Assembly (NCBI GenBank): GCA_951213105.1
Contig: OX578139.1
Location: 68,635,254-68,699,253, forward strand
Length of the DNA: 64,000 bases
Reading direction: 5' to 3'
Origin: Amaurobius ferox
Lineage: Eukaryota; Arthropoda; Arachnida; Araneae; Amaurobiidae
The position numbers were made by a program, and so were the translations under genes. The notes beneath the pieces were generated by a model. That model saw only the letters and a list, made by a program, of their open reading frames with translations. It made no database searches and was not told the DNA's origin. Positions 37,038-50,205 of the stretch are shown here, piece by piece; the first letter of the stretch is position 1, and the number at the start of each line of letters is the position of its first letter.

Positions 37038-37572
37038 ACTTTATCTGCAATACATGGTAATGCATAGGGAAAGTATTGGAATCAGGCCGAAAATTGCAAC
37101 TCGAGTTTTCGACGGAAATACACGTTTCGAGACCTCTAGAATACGAAAAAAATATGTTTAGCGTAACGTCTGTGTGTGTGTGTCTGTGTGTGTGTGTCTG
37201 TGTGTGTGTCTGTGTGTCTGTCTGTATGTGTGTCTGTATATCTGTCTGTCTGTGCAGATATTGTATCCACTCTAACTAAAAACTTAATTGACCGAATTTC
37301 ATAAAATTTGGTAGGTAAGTCACTTGTGAGAATATCTGGTGCTGATTAGTTTTGAGTTCGATTCGGGACGAAAGAACCCGCCTTTTTTTGCGAAATGGCC
37401 CGCAAAAATTGCCAGTATCTATTCTAGCTGAAAAACTAATTTGCCGAATTTCACAAAATTTGGTAAATAAGTCGCTTGTAGATCACTCTGGTGTTGATTA
37501 TATTTTTGTACGATTCGGAAAAAATAACCTGCCTTTTTTTTTACGAAATGGCCCACAAAAATCATCAAAACC
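37038..37572 (-). mobile_element. F1 element, truncated by the next F1 copy
   Basis: The reversed terminus (TCTGCAATACATGGTAATGC, AGGGAAAGT), a GTGTGTCTGTGTGTGTG tract and two body units are followed by a break at ATCATCAAAACC. The 17-bp sequence CCACGTCAGATTTGTAC then occurs twice (37571-37587, 37601-37617), leading straight into the next copy. Confidence 0.85.
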
Positions 37573-37615
37573 ACGTCAGATTTGTACGTGGTTTTGCTCC
37601 CCACGTCAGATTTGT

Positions 37616-38491
37616 ACTTTCCCTGCAATACATGGTAATGTATAGGGAAAGTATTGGAATCATGCAGAAAATCGCAACTCATGTTTTCGACGGATCTACA
37701 GGTTTTGAAACCTCTAGAATACGAAAAAACTATTTTTAGCGTGACGTGCGTGTGTGTTTGTGTCTGTCTGTGCAATATATGTATCCACTCTAACTTAAAA
37801 ACTAATGAACCGAATTTCATAAAATTTGGTAGGTAAGTCACTTGGATGTGATCCTGGTGCTGATTAGTTTTTGATACGATTAGTAAAAACAGAACTCTGC
37901 GAAATGGCCCGTAAAAATTTCATGTATCCACTCTAACTGAAATAATAACTGACCAAATTTCACAAAATTTGGTAGATATGTTACTTGTAAGATGCTCTGG
38001 TGCTGATTAGATTTTGGTGCGATTCGGAAAGGAACAACCCTCCTTTTTTTACGAAATGGCCCTCAAGGTTTTTATGTATCCACTCTAGCTAAAATATTAA
38101 TTGACCAAATTTCACCAAATTTGGTAAATAAATTACACGTGGTGCCGATTAGATTTTGGTACGATTCGGTAAATATGACCTTCCATTTTTTGCAAAATGG
38201 ACCGCAAAAATCGTCAAAGTCTAAAATAAAAATCTACACATTCTCAAATATATCAATTAAACGCTTGTTTTATACGAATTTTTAACAATAAAAAGAATAA
38301 GATCAACCTCATTACCCTAGAACTAGCCGTTCTCGAGATATTGTAGTTTTTCGTCTTTTCGCTCCGCTAGCTTTGAAAATAAGTCCAGTTACCGAATGAG
38401 AACGAAAATCGAATGTGAATCGAATCGAACGAAAAGTGAATTAAATTGAATTAAAATAAAGATAACCAGATTATAAGTTTGCAGGGAAAGT
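37616..38491 (-). mobile_element. F1 element in head-to-tail tandem with the previous copy
   Basis: A complete reversed palindrome starts ACTTTCCCTGCAATACATGG. A short GTGTGTTTGTGTCTG tract, three body units and the reversed GAGAACGG box (CCGTTCTCGAGATATT) follow. It ends GTTTGCAGGGAAAGT at 38491, the reversed subterminal repeat. The outer hairpin CATGTGCTGCCCACATC is missing. Confidence 0.85.
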
Positions 38492-38537
38492 AATTTGCTG
38501 CTCAGATAAGATTTTTCCATTTGCTATTACACATAGT

Positions 38538-38816
38538 GCGCCCATTGATTAGCGCGCTGGAGTTCCACTCGGTAGGCCCGGGTTCGATTCCAGCCGCTGC
38601 CAAAACTGCCGCTGTGTTCACGCGGAGTACGATCACGTTAAACATGTGGGTCCGTAAGTCCTTCCGAGAGGTTGGTGGTAGGGGAAGGAGGGTACGGTCC
38701 CTGTGGATGCCTCCCCCACTGGGTTCCGGTCTAAATTGGGTGGCACTTCCCGGCCGTCCAAACAGTTACCTTACACCTTTCTGGTAGGTCGGACGATCTG
38801 GGTCTCAACAACAACA
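38538..38816 (+). mobile_element. tRNA-headed SINE copy with intact B box
   Basis: The body and CAA tail match the 5S-headed copy, but the head is tRNA-type: a degenerate A-box region (GCGCCCATTGATTAGCGCGC, about 38538-38557) and an exact Pol III B box, GGTTCGATTCC, at 38581-38591. ACATAGT flanks it on both sides (38531-38537 and 38817-38823), a short probable target duplication. Relative to the 8183 copy it keeps about 30 bases containing the B box that the 5S-headed version lacks. Confidence 0.85.
38581..38591 (+). promoter_or_regulatory. Pol III B box of the tRNA-headed SINE
   Basis: GGTTCGATTCC matches the tRNA B-box consensus GGTTCGANTCC. It lies about 40 bp downstream of the A-box-like segment, the spacing expected for a type 2 internal promoter. 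Confidence 0.8.
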
Positions 38817-38823
38817 ACATAGT

Positions 38824-39798
38824 ATAATGTATAGGGAGAATATCAAAATGGAATCCAACATTGGAATTATAGTTCCTAAAATGTGAACTTTAAACCTAAA
38901 AATGTGCTGTCTGATCAGTATTTATTTCCTGAAAAATAAAAATGCAAATAACTAAAATAGAATGGAATTTAAAATTAGAACACACATATCTACGCAAATT
39001 AATTTTCCAAAAGCTGACGTTTTTTTTCATAGCCTTCACTTCTTTTAATAATTTTTTTATATAATTTACATCTCATTAAGAAGAATTTCAACATTTCAAC
39101 ATTTTAAATCATCAGGAATAAAGTATTATAATGTACAATGTGTTATAATTATAAAAAGTTAAAGTTGACTATATTAAGCAAATAATTTAATATATACAAG
39201 TAGAAAAATTTTCAAAAATATAATTTGAATAAAATTAAAACAATTAAAATAATGAGATATTATTTAGACAACAAGAAAGTTATAATATTGAACATTTTCT
39301 GTTTGACATATTAGAGTTTACAGACAACAGTAAAAATACCGGGCTCAAGAGACTTACAATTAATTGATAAGTAGGAGGAACATTATTCTTACCAAAATAT
39401 AACACATTTTTTTTAGTGAACCATTACAATTTATGAATAAATCTAACATTCCCGTATTAAACGTGAAAGACACCCCAAGGTCATGGACTTGCTTCAAAAA
39501 GTCCAATATGTTAGTTTAATTGAATGGGAAAAAGCAGATATAGTCAAATAAGCCAGCCTGACGCTTAAACGAAGTCCAGCAGATGATCGGAGAAATGATA
39601 AAAAATAAAACAGTCGATGTCGTCATATATCAGAAAACTATCCACTCCTGAATATATCGCACTAGATCGTTTACCATACTCCATAACAGAGGTTGAACTG
39701 AACAAACATAGCAACGATATAAATATCTTAACTTCGAAAACAGTAGATTCGGTCGTCACACAACATTAGAACCGCAAACATTGCAAAGTCCGGTCATC
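38824..39798. other. No gene seen
   Basis: A short F1-terminus-like TATAATGTATAGGGAGAATA at 38822-38841 is the only repeat trace. The rest is strongly AT-rich. Confidence 0.45.
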
Positions 39799-40022
39799 GA
39801 ACTAATAATGCGGTTCATCCTATCTCATCTGCCTCAGCACCATGGGGCGCGATCAGCATCAATAATGCGACTTATCTGCATCAATAATGCAGCTCATCAG
39901 CATCAATAATGCGGTTCTTCCCATCTCATCAACATCAGTACCATGTGGCTCATCGGCATCAATAGTGCTGTCCCTCCCATCTCATCAGCATCAGCACCAT
40001 GGGGATCATCAGCATCAAATAA
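39799..40022 (+). repeat. Degenerate CATCAATAATGCGGTTCATC minisatellite
   Basis: About ten imperfect units built from CATCAGCATCAATAATGCG and CTCATCAGCATCAGCACCAT alternate here. The larger unit containing CACCATGGGG recurs three times. No coding frame is maintained. Confidence 0.75.
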
Positions 40023-40065
40023 TTCGCCTCAGTTAATCATTTGAAGGACAATTTTAAACCGAAAG

Positions 40066-40360
40066 AGACGCGACAGGTCAGTGCTTAACGCGTGGGGATT
40101 GCACTCGGGCGACTCGAATTCTATTTTAGCTTCTGCCCAGATTGTCGCCTTATTCACGAGGAGTACGATACCGTTAAACCTGGAGGCCGTAAGTCCTTCC
40201 GAAAGATTGGTGGTAGAGAAAGGAGGGCATGATCCCTGTGGATGCCTCACCCACTGGGTTCCGGTGTAAATTGGGTGGCACTTCCGTGTCGTACAAACAG
40301 TTACCCTACACCCTCGGGCATGTCGGACGGTCTAGGTCGAACAAAGAAAGAAGAAAGAAA
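40066..40360 (+). mobile_element. Diverged copy of the same SINE body
   Basis: This copy shows recognisable body segments (AGTACGATACCGTTAAACCT, CCGTAAGTCCTTCCGA, CACTGGGTTCCGGTGTAAAT) and a head resembling the tRNA-type version (GCTTAACGCG, then CTCGAATTC at the B-box position, degraded). The tail is AAGAAAGAAG rather than clean CAA. It is older than the other three copies by its number of differences. Confidence 0.75.
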
Positions 40361-40917
40361 CCGATAGGGAAAAAATGTTACACAATTGGCACCGAAAAAG
40401 CTTTGGTAGACTCCAAAACATGGTTCGAAACATTATTAAAAGAGAAAAAAAGTTTAAGCTTCAATTGGAAACATGTCCTTCTAGTCACAACAAACGACAA
40501 TTCCATGGAAATGACAGTATCATGAAAAGTATTTAAAACGATGTTCATAGAAGTAGAAAGATGTAATTTTTTTAGATGGCTAGATTAAAAAAAATTGCGA
40601 AACTTTAGAAATGCTTCCCAATATCAGTGAAATGAAAGCATTTGATCCATAGAATGAAGATGAGACGGAGCCTAGAGCAACTCGAAAAGCAAAAATCTAC
40701 ACTTTTTGTTTAAATATAAGAAAAAACGCTCAAATACGATATTTACAATCCAAAGGCAGTTGTCAAAGTTTACATAAAATCTTAACCAGACGAATAAAGA
40801 AATAACTCGCAGACGCCGTTTCGTATTTATCTACCATTATCATACATAAAATACGACAAGTAAGCTTTAATTTTTAAATAAGAGAACAATAAATAAAAAC
40901 AAATGAAACTTAAAATA
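40361..40917. other. No feature seen
   Basis: AT-rich spacer between a SINE and a Tc1 element. Confidence 0.5.
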
Positions 40918-41139
40918 CACTGCTCACAATTGAAATCGCAACACTATAAATTTATTGGTGGAGCTTTATGTAAATCAGGCAATGGAAACAGCAAGGCGAG
41001 ATATGCAAGAGGTCACAGTTTCGTTACGCATAGTGACGTAACACCTTGCCGAGCAGCATAAAAGCATCAGATCAAGGAGGACCGATATCACAGATAAATT
41101 GTAGTGTCATTGGTTTCAAGTTGTAAAAGTCACTCCAGT

Positions 41140-42194
41140 ATGCCAAGAGTAAGTCAACGTACCGCATACGCTCAGTTGTCGTCAACGGAATGGTAACAAA
41201 TCATTGTTTTACGTGAGGGTGGAATAAGTCCTCGAAGGATCGCTGAACTATTGGGTGGTGATGTTAGCCCAGTTCAACGGCGTGTGTTAAGGTTCATGAG
41301 AGACAACAAAACGACACGACGATCAGGTAGTGGAGCTTCCAGGTATACCACACCACGTGAAGATCGCATGCTTCTGAGATGCGTTGCGCGTGAGCCGTTT
41401 ACCACAGAAACCGTGTTAGAATGAGAAATATCACACACTACAGTTAACGTGGTGTCGACGCAAACAATTCGAAACCGTTTGCAAGACTCCGAGGTAGACG
41501 ACCTTTTTGACACCTACCGTTTCAACGTCTTAACCGGTTACGTCGCTTCCTGTGGTGTCCAATGAGACGCAATTGGTCGACAGAATGGAGAAAGATTCTG
41601 TTCACGGATGAATCCCAATTCTGTTTTGGCATGCCAGATGACCGTACTTGCGTATGGCGGAGCTTTTAACAACACCACTAGGAAGCTTTTTCTATTAGTC
41701 GCCACACAGCCCCCCCCCCCCTAAGTGGTACCTTGGTTTGGGGTGATAAAACATTTGATGGACGAATACTTTTGTCCATGTTTCTGGCAGTATAAAGGCA
41801 CAACGATACGTTTCTGACAGTATCATGGCACAACGATACGTTTCTGACATTGTGAGACCAGTGGTACAGCCATATCTGTCAACCATACATGGACTGCTTT
41901 TTCAGCAGGATAATGCCAGGTCGCATACTGCACGAGTAACTATGAATAGTCTACAAGGTTTTTATATCCTGCTTTGGCCAGCATATTCTCCGGATTTGTC
42001 GCCAATTGAGCATATCTAGGACATCATGGATCGCCGATTAGGAGAACTCCCAATTCCAGCAAACCATGTTACAAGCCCAATTGAATGTTGTGTGGAATGC
42101 CATCCTACAGCTCACCATTGACCATCTCATTTACGGGATTCCTCGTCGTATTTAATCCTGCATAGCCGCTCGCGGTGGGCCTATTCCATATTGA
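41140..42194 (+). pseudogene. Tc1 transposase with two early nonsense codons
   Basis: The start ATG at 41140 opens MPRVSQRTAYAQLSSTEW, a typical Tc1 N terminus. In-frame stops follow at 41194 (TAA, codon 19) and 41422 (TGA, codon 95). REGGISPRRIAELLGG is the helix-turn-helix region. FTDESQFCFG (about 41600) carries the first Asp, QQDNARSHTAR (41903 onward) the second, and SPDLSPIEH the Glu, again 32 residues apart by my count. A 30-bp tandem duplication lies at 41791-41850. The C terminus IAARGGPIPY ends at the stop at 42192-42194. Confidence 0.85.
41791..41850 (+). repeat. 30-bp tandem duplication inside Tc1 transposase
   Basis: Two 30-bp units (41791-41820 and 41821-41850) share GGCACAACGATACGTTTCTG and differ at only a few bases. 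The length is a multiple of three, so the duplication itself would not shift the frame. Confidence 0.85.
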
Positions 42195-42377
42195 TCTAAT
42201 GTCCAGAAAGTTCCATTATTTCATTTTCCTGGTATGATTATTTGATCATATGCACATCCACAATTATATTCTTATATTGTTACAATTATACTCTGATATT
42301 CTTACAATTATATTCTGTAAATTTCATAAGGATACATCACGTTTATTAAGTTGTTACGATTGCAGTTGTGAGCAGTG

Positions 42378-44029
42378 TATATGAAAATATTTGGAATATT
42401 TTATTGCTGCATGATTTTAAAGTTAGACGAATTTGGAAATTTTAGAATATGAGATATCACATTTTAATGAAAAATCGTGATAAATTAATGAATTCTTACA
42501 CAAAAATGACGAAATGAGTAGTAAATGAAAGGGAAATAAAGAAGGAAATAAAATGAAATACAGATTAGCTAACTTAAACAAATTTTTAAAAACCTAAAGA
42601 AAAATAATTAAATAAAACCTAAAGAATAACGAATGTTCGGCATTTTTCACCACATCAACTATCGGATTGCAACAAAAGAAATTAGAATCTTAAATAGATG
42701 GAAAATAAGTAAATAAATATAAGGAAAGGAAAGCTGAATATGAAAATAAGCATTAACATCAACCCAATACATAGTGTGCCGATTAGTATTTTATAATTTA
42801 ATCTTAAAAAGGCATACTCCATAAAATGCAGTTATAATTTATAAACTACAGACTTTTGTAGTTTGATTTAGTACATTGCTTTAGTAGCCGCAAAACCCAC
42901 CTAATATCAGCATATCGGGATAATTAAATATTGTAATAATCTTACAAAAATTCTAAGTTAGATCTAAAGGTAAATAGAAAAGTCCTTCAATTTTATTTAT
43001 TTACACATTATCAATTTACATCATGATATCTAACAATATAAAGACTATTCTTCTTCTTCTGACACATATTAAAAGCAATTAGCGAGAAGTAATGCCAGCC
43101 TTTGTAATAATTGGCTGTAACTCTTGGTGGGACAACTTAACCATCTTTTTTTGTAAATTTCGGAAAATTATACTATCCTCACATAATCATTAATAGTACA
43201 ATACCTGATAAAGGTCTTTTCACACATGCCGAGTCAAACGCATAAAGAATCTCCATACATATTTCCACATCTGGATCATAACATGTAATTTTGAAGTTCT
43301 CCTTCAAGCAGTTCATCGTATAAGGCACTCATATAAAATCCAACTGATGAGAACAAACTACTACTTACTCTTACACCTCTCTCATCTCCATCACTATCAA
43401 TATATTCTTTGCAATGCTCGTCCCTTACCGTGGTTATATACTATATGCCGTTTTCCTCCTAGACGATCCACGTGCCACTCCTTTCTGGAACGTAGATTCC
43501 TCGTCTGCACTCGATTCATAATCCTCTTCATAATCCGGCTTTTAGCTCGGAATGCAGACATATTGCCTGCGCGATTCGACTATTCCCCGTGTTTGACTAT
43601 TAAATAATTATTTTTTTTATTTCTGGCATTACACATAGTATACTGTTTAGGTGAATGTATTAAAATAAAATCGAAATAGAAATCCGAATTCTCAATAAAA
43701 CTATGTGGGGGATAGCTCAAAATTAACTACTCAAAGTGACCTGTAATAATGATATATTTTCATCCCAACCATATAGTATACACTTTTTTGGGGAGAGAAC
43801 TCCCGCTGGTCTAAAGGCGCCACAGAATATTTCAAAACTGCTAGTTGCAAAAGCGTTGCAACATTTGCTCGGTTCTTGGAGAGCGTCAACACACCATAGC
43901 AAATACCATCGTCAAAACCAATTAGGTGCTCCAACAGCAGGCATTCTAGATATTGCAGCATAAGAATTACCTATATTTATTGTAACAATTTGATTGTATC
44001 TAGCTACTATCAGTTTGAAAACCATCAAT
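42378..44029. other. No convincing gene
   Basis: Overlapping frames at 43347-43607 and 43731-43963 lie in a GC-richer patch but are not recognisable. A decayed retroelement is possible for the second. No domain motif is readable. Confidence 0.35.
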
Positions 44030-44115
44030 TCAGGCATCAGTTATATTGGTGCTGACTAGATTTTAGTACGCTTCAGATATATGACACTGACTCTTTAATT
44101 TCTTGATATATTCTG
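44030..44115 (-). mobile_element. F1 body-unit fragment
   Basis: TTGGTGCTGACTAGATTTTA and GTACGCTTCAGATATATGAC match the F1 body read on the minus strand. A reduced CTGCAAAAATCGAAAAACTG follows. No termini are present. Confidence 0.55.
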
Positions 44116-44240
44116 CAAAAATCGAAAAACTGATATAAAAACAAATATTATTTTTGACTTTGTATTTTCTTATGACAGAACAAAAAAAAATCTCTGCTCT
44201 CTCATCGCACCAGTATAAACTGTTTTGGTTTTTCCATTTT

Positions 44241-45360
<1,120 letters not shown>

Positions 45361-46661
45361 AACACTTTACAAAAAAGTTGAAAAGTGTTTATGACTTTGT
45401 TCATTCTCTCTGTCTGTCTGTCTGTCCGTTAGCACGATAACTGCCGTAAAAATGACTTAATCAAAATGAAATTTTAGTATGTTGTTCAGACGGTCTGTAG
45501 TACCTATGGGAATATAAATGAATAATATCACCCAATTAGTTTGGGATTGAACCCGAATTGAAAAAATGAAATACATTGAGCCCTATGGGACCTAATTTTT
45601 CAAACATTTTTTAAGCGGATTTAAAATTCACAAATTGCTTCGAAAATTTTAGGTAATTTCCAAATTGTTCCATAAAATATATAAAAAAAAATTCAGCGAA
45701 ATATATTCAGTAGCTTTTTAAATAAAAATCAAAATAATAATTACACCTCTTATATGAAACGATCACGTGACCGTGATATGAAAAGTTCACGTGACCCACT
45801 TCAAAATGATATATGGCATCCACCTTGCTTCAAAATCGTGATTTTTTAAGTTCTTTTTATTTCATATTGAGTGTTGTATCCGCCCAAAAACTACTTTATT
45901 TTTGCTTAAATTCTGCGCATCTACATACTGAAACAACGCAAATACAATATATTTGAGTTTAAATTATTATCTAAATTTGATTATTTCCACAACGAAGCCT
46001 ATTTTTCACTTATGTAAAATGTAAACAGCAAAATATATAGAATGAGTTGTATTAGAATTGCTGTATTTCTTTAACACAAAATAATTTAGCCCATGGAGTC
46101 TGCATGGCTGATATAAATGAAATATTAATTGATTTTATAAAGAGAAGGACGATTTTTTCCGATGAAGTTTTAAGCATAGAGTTTAATTACTTGTAGCTCC
46201 ATGGTCTTAATTTTTAAATAAAATAAATTATTTTAGTATTGTGATGAATGAAATGAATGGGAAAAATTTATGAATGAAATGCTGTTTTTATAGAGAGATC
46301 CAGGCGTGTTGTTTTTGTATGACGTCAATTGAATTAATTTCAGTTGTTTTCTATGAAGATTTCAAATATAATAAATTATCGTAGTATTATGATAGTTTTA
46401 AAAATATTACCGTGGAATGTATCGCATTTTAGAGATATTTAAACCAGGCAATTTATATTTCAAAGCCGTCATTTGAATGAAGTTCATTTTTTTCAATGAA
46501 GGTTTAAGTTTACAAATATAATATGCTAAAGTAGTATTGTGATAAGTTTTAGAATATTACCGAGGAATGTATTGCATTTTAGATTTTTTTAAATAAAATT
46601 GCATTGAAGTTGGAAAGTGTTTCATAATCAATGCCTTAAGCATGATTGATCTTTCTTGTTA
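45361..46661 (-). mobile_element. F3 element, full length, tandem with the previous copy
   Basis: A complete reversed F3 from AACACTTTACAAAAAAGTTG to AATCAATGCCTTAAGCATGA and GATCTTTCTTGTT. TGACGTCA is present at about 46320 with TATAGAGAG upstream in this view. It starts at the exact base where the neighbouring copy stops. Confidence 0.9.
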
Positions 46662-48771
46662 TATACAAAAACGAAATACCGGGCATCGACTGGTTCCTAA
46701 GTATACACCCGCAATGAAGATAATGCAAATGAGGATGGAAACAGCACTCATCGATTTACAAATGCTTGTTTTGAGCAATTTTTTCCATTCGCAACCAAGA
46801 CGATTTTTTAGCGCAGTTTGAGGATGGCTATATATAAATACTTCACTGCTTACTGAAATCCCCTTTGCTCCGTAGTTAAAGCATAAGATTACAATATGCA
46901 CGTATGTGACCTTAGTAGGTTGAAAAGTCTCTACCATCCGTGCGTGGGAGTGGCTAGAAGGGTAGTTAGAACAGCCAGGCATAGGCAGTACAAGGAGTAT
47001 GTAGAACAGCTACGGAAAAGGATCCGCAGGAAAACGTTCGGTTCTAGACATAGCTCGGTTATACAATTATAATTAATCAACAGATGGGTTAATGAAATTA
47101 TTGTTTTTATGGAATAGTCTGTTATATATATTTAGGAGCTGCTGTTGAATGATAAACATTGAAACATTGAATAGTACGTCAATTTTTTATATACGTATAT
47201 AAAAATCAGAGAGATTTAAAACTCACGAAAAGTATATTTGTTTTAAAATTTCGTTAATAAATGCTATGGATTGCATTTAAAATCTGCTAGAAAGCTATTT
47301 CTTTGATCTTTGGGATGTGGCGTCAACATGGAAACTGTGTGATAGGGAAACTGTGTGTCTTTAGGGCGCTAACAAATCGATTTGTGTGAATATCGGTCAA
47401 ACTATTTTTAAATCCACCTAAAATATAAAATAACAGGAAAACTAATTAGAAATTTAAAAGAAATAACGTCTATGTATACATTTTCAGGTCCTGAAATACC
47501 TGTGTATCAAATTTCATTGTCGTACGACCCTCAGATTTCTTGCTACAAACTGTACATATATATACACACACACACTGGCAAATACAGACAGACTTTTTAC
47601 TTTATTCTCTAAGAAGATGAGCTGAATTTTTCTGAATCAAGTTTCAAATTTAATAAAAAAAACTGTATAATTCAAATACATAAATTTTAAGAACAATTTA
47701 AAGGTTTTGCTTCTACGTGTCTCTTTGTCTTCGAAGTTATATCTACCACCCAAACTGCTAGAAATATTTCTCTAATTAAAAGAACATCTTACATTAAATG
47801 TATCTACCCTATATAGAATGTAATTATTCTAAGAAGATACCAGTGTTTAGTAACCCTCGTCTAAATTGCAATTGCTGTCAGAATAAAGGAATGTTTGGAA
47901 CTCAAGGAATGTTTGTTCGAATGTACTTAGCACTACGATCAAAACCTATCGTTATTCAAAGGAGTGATACATATAAATGTATGTAAAAATTATGGGAATA
48001 ATAAATATAGGTAATCTTACGCCAAAATCACCCTTGATCCATAACAGAATAAATTAGAGACATTAATTATTACTTTCGCTGTAAATAATAGTGCACAGAG
48101 TTAGTAAGGAAGTTATTAAGCATCCAATAACTTTGTAAAGAAAGCTCCGGGAGTATACACGTAAGGTCTGTCTATAGTAATGCAACTATGTACGATTGAA
48201 TAAAATATATTGTAGCGCACCTAAAGGATAATTTGAGAAGTTAGAATAATGAACTCGGCAACAAAATGAGAGAAACTGCAGTTACTCAAAATGTTGTACC
48301 ACCAGGGCCTCTAATACTGTGACACCTGCGATGTTAGTGAAAGTATGCTGCAATATTCTTTCTGGAATTCAATTGTGCATTGTTTCTGATATATAGCATT
48401 TTAAAAAGACTTCACATAACTTTCCGTTCATGTAAATTCTATTTATTGTATCATTTCTGAATAGGACAACCATTCACCAATAATCCTATTGTCTCACATA
48501 AATATTTTTTGTAACTGTTTTACTGTCGATTCATACTCATTAAACATTGTTGCACAACTTTGCAGTTTACTTTTATCGTCAACATCTAACTGTTGCCGAG
48601 TTATTTATCCTAATTCTTTAAATTGTCCTCTAGCGGCACTGCAATCACTTTTATTCGTTTGGACGTGGTTACTTTATTAGAGAGCCATAACGTATGCACT
48701 CATGGATCATTACTTACAAAGCTAGATCTGTGTATGCAGAAATAAAATTGCAAAGTCCCCTTTGACGAATA
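46662..48771. other. No convincing gene; weak F5 match near 47480-47600
   Basis: A 107-codon minus frame (46659-46982) has one hydrophobic segment (SILICIIFIAGVYLG) but overlaps the F3 end and matches no family. CTGTGTATCAAATTTCATTG followed by a CACACACACA tract at about 47500-47580 resembles the F5 repeat. Confidence 0.35.
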
Positions 48772-49680
48772 AAAGATTAAAACTCTGTCCCAGTCGTTCA
48801 AATGGCAGATTGTCGACTGGCCTACACGAATTATCCGCCCTTTACAATAGCTTCTGAAGAAATCAATTTTGCAGGTTAACACAAAGATATCGGGAAGCTG
48901 AAAGTGATCCTAGTACGACTAACAGTGATTCATTGGAGTCTGAGATACTGAATACCGATTTCAAATCGGGAGGCCATCGGCCACTCATGAATTTAACTTG
49001 GAGGATGAAAATACGTAGCATCAGGATGTTTACCTGAAGTAAAATCTTGCAGGAAGTGGTTCGATCAGACTACTCAGTTACTCGCCAATCTAACATTAGA
49101 CGGAGGATAATGCAGAGTCTTCTTCGTCAATAAGAGCTTACAATTCCGTCCCAGTAGATCGAGACAGTGTCAGCTGGCTTGTTCGAAGATCTGCGGTTTG
49201 AGCATCGGCTGAGGCAGAATTCTTTAAAATAGCTCCCGAACAAATCAACTTTGCAGGTTAGTACAAAGATGTTAGGTTGCTGGTTAGTACGAAGTGGAGC
49301 CTGAAAGTGACCCTTGTATAACTAACAATGATTCAGTGGACTTCAGTGGACACAAATTCACGGACTCAATGGTATTGAGCTTTGATTTCAAATAGAGAGA
49401 CTGCCGACCACTCAATAAGTTAACTTGGAGGAGAAAATATCATCTGGAGTTTAACCTGAAATTAGAAACAGAAGAAGGTGGTCACTCAAATTACCGACTT
49501 GCACGGTAATCTGACATTAGAGGGACAAGGATATGCAGAATGCACTTCGGCGATGCAATTCCATTATAGCAAACAATGCAATTCTGTCCCGTTCCGTGCT
49601 TACAACTCTCCCCATTTGCTTAATTGGGAGGGCGTCGGCTGGGACAGCAATGTTCCTTACAAAGTATTGTGACAGATTTA
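48772..49680 (+). repeat. Three diverged tandem units of about 370-440 bp
   Basis: CTGTCCCAGTCGTTC (48785), CCGTCCCAGTAGATCGAGAC (49146) and CTGTCCCGTTCCGTG (49582) mark equivalent points. AGAAATCAATTTTGCAGGTT (about 48857) and ACAAATCAACTTTGCAGGTT (about 49240) mark another pair, and GGAGGATGAAAATA / GGAGGAGAAAATA a third. Each unit has GCTGGCTTG/CGACTGGCC-type GC-richer stretches. No long frame is conserved between units. Confidence 0.7.
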
Positions 49681-50205
49681 AACATTCAAATTAGAGTTTT
49701 CGATCGATTTACATGTTTTACGCATATCTGAATATGAATCAAACGTTCTTTACTGCGTACGTACTTACACAATTAGGAAGGTCAGCATACTCATTGTCTA
49801 CGACATTTGATTACAAAACATGGTTGTAAAAGATAAGTTTCCATTTATATCTTATTTACATTATAGTACAAAAATGTCTATACTACTCCATAGTGTTTCA
49901 TAATTTGACATTGTTGGCATCGAGAAACATACACTTATTTAGAGATATTGTGAATTTTTAATGCAAAAACAAAAGAACCATAATATAGTTAAATATTTTT
50001 TCTAGAATAAAGTTATTCAATATTTGTATTTTTAATCGTTTATCATTAGCCGTTCTTGCGATATTAAAAATTACTTAATCAGAAAATTTTTAATATCTAC
50101 ACAAATGCTTGTTTTATGTACATTTTTCAAAACCAGACAAATAAAACATTTATAAAACGGCCTGAATATATTTTCATTTGTTTTTACTTTTCCCTATATA
50201 CATAG
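49681..50205. other. No gene; possible F1 traces
   Basis: TTAGAGTTTTCGATCGATTT at about 49690 and ATTAGCCGTTCTTGCGATAT at about 50046 resemble the two conserved F1 boxes on the minus strand, so the interval may be an old F1 copy. Confidence 0.4.

Larger units (their letters stand above)
40918..42377 (+). mobile_element. Second Tc1-like DNA transposon, complete TIRs
   Basis: The left end CACTGCTCACAATTGAAATC mirrors the right end, which reads CACTGCTCACAACTGCAATC when reversed. TA flanks both ends and the length is 1460 bp. The terminal sequence differs from the element at 30225, so this is a different Tc1 family. The transposase has stop codons and frameshifts. Confidence 0.88.

Noticed and set aside
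37419..37841. 140-codon minus frame over an F1 tandem
   Set aside because: It crosses the junction of two F1 copies and a CA/GACA tract.
46659..46982. 107-codon frame as a membrane protein gene
   Set aside because: One hydrophobic segment only, overlaps the end of an F3 element, no family resemblance.
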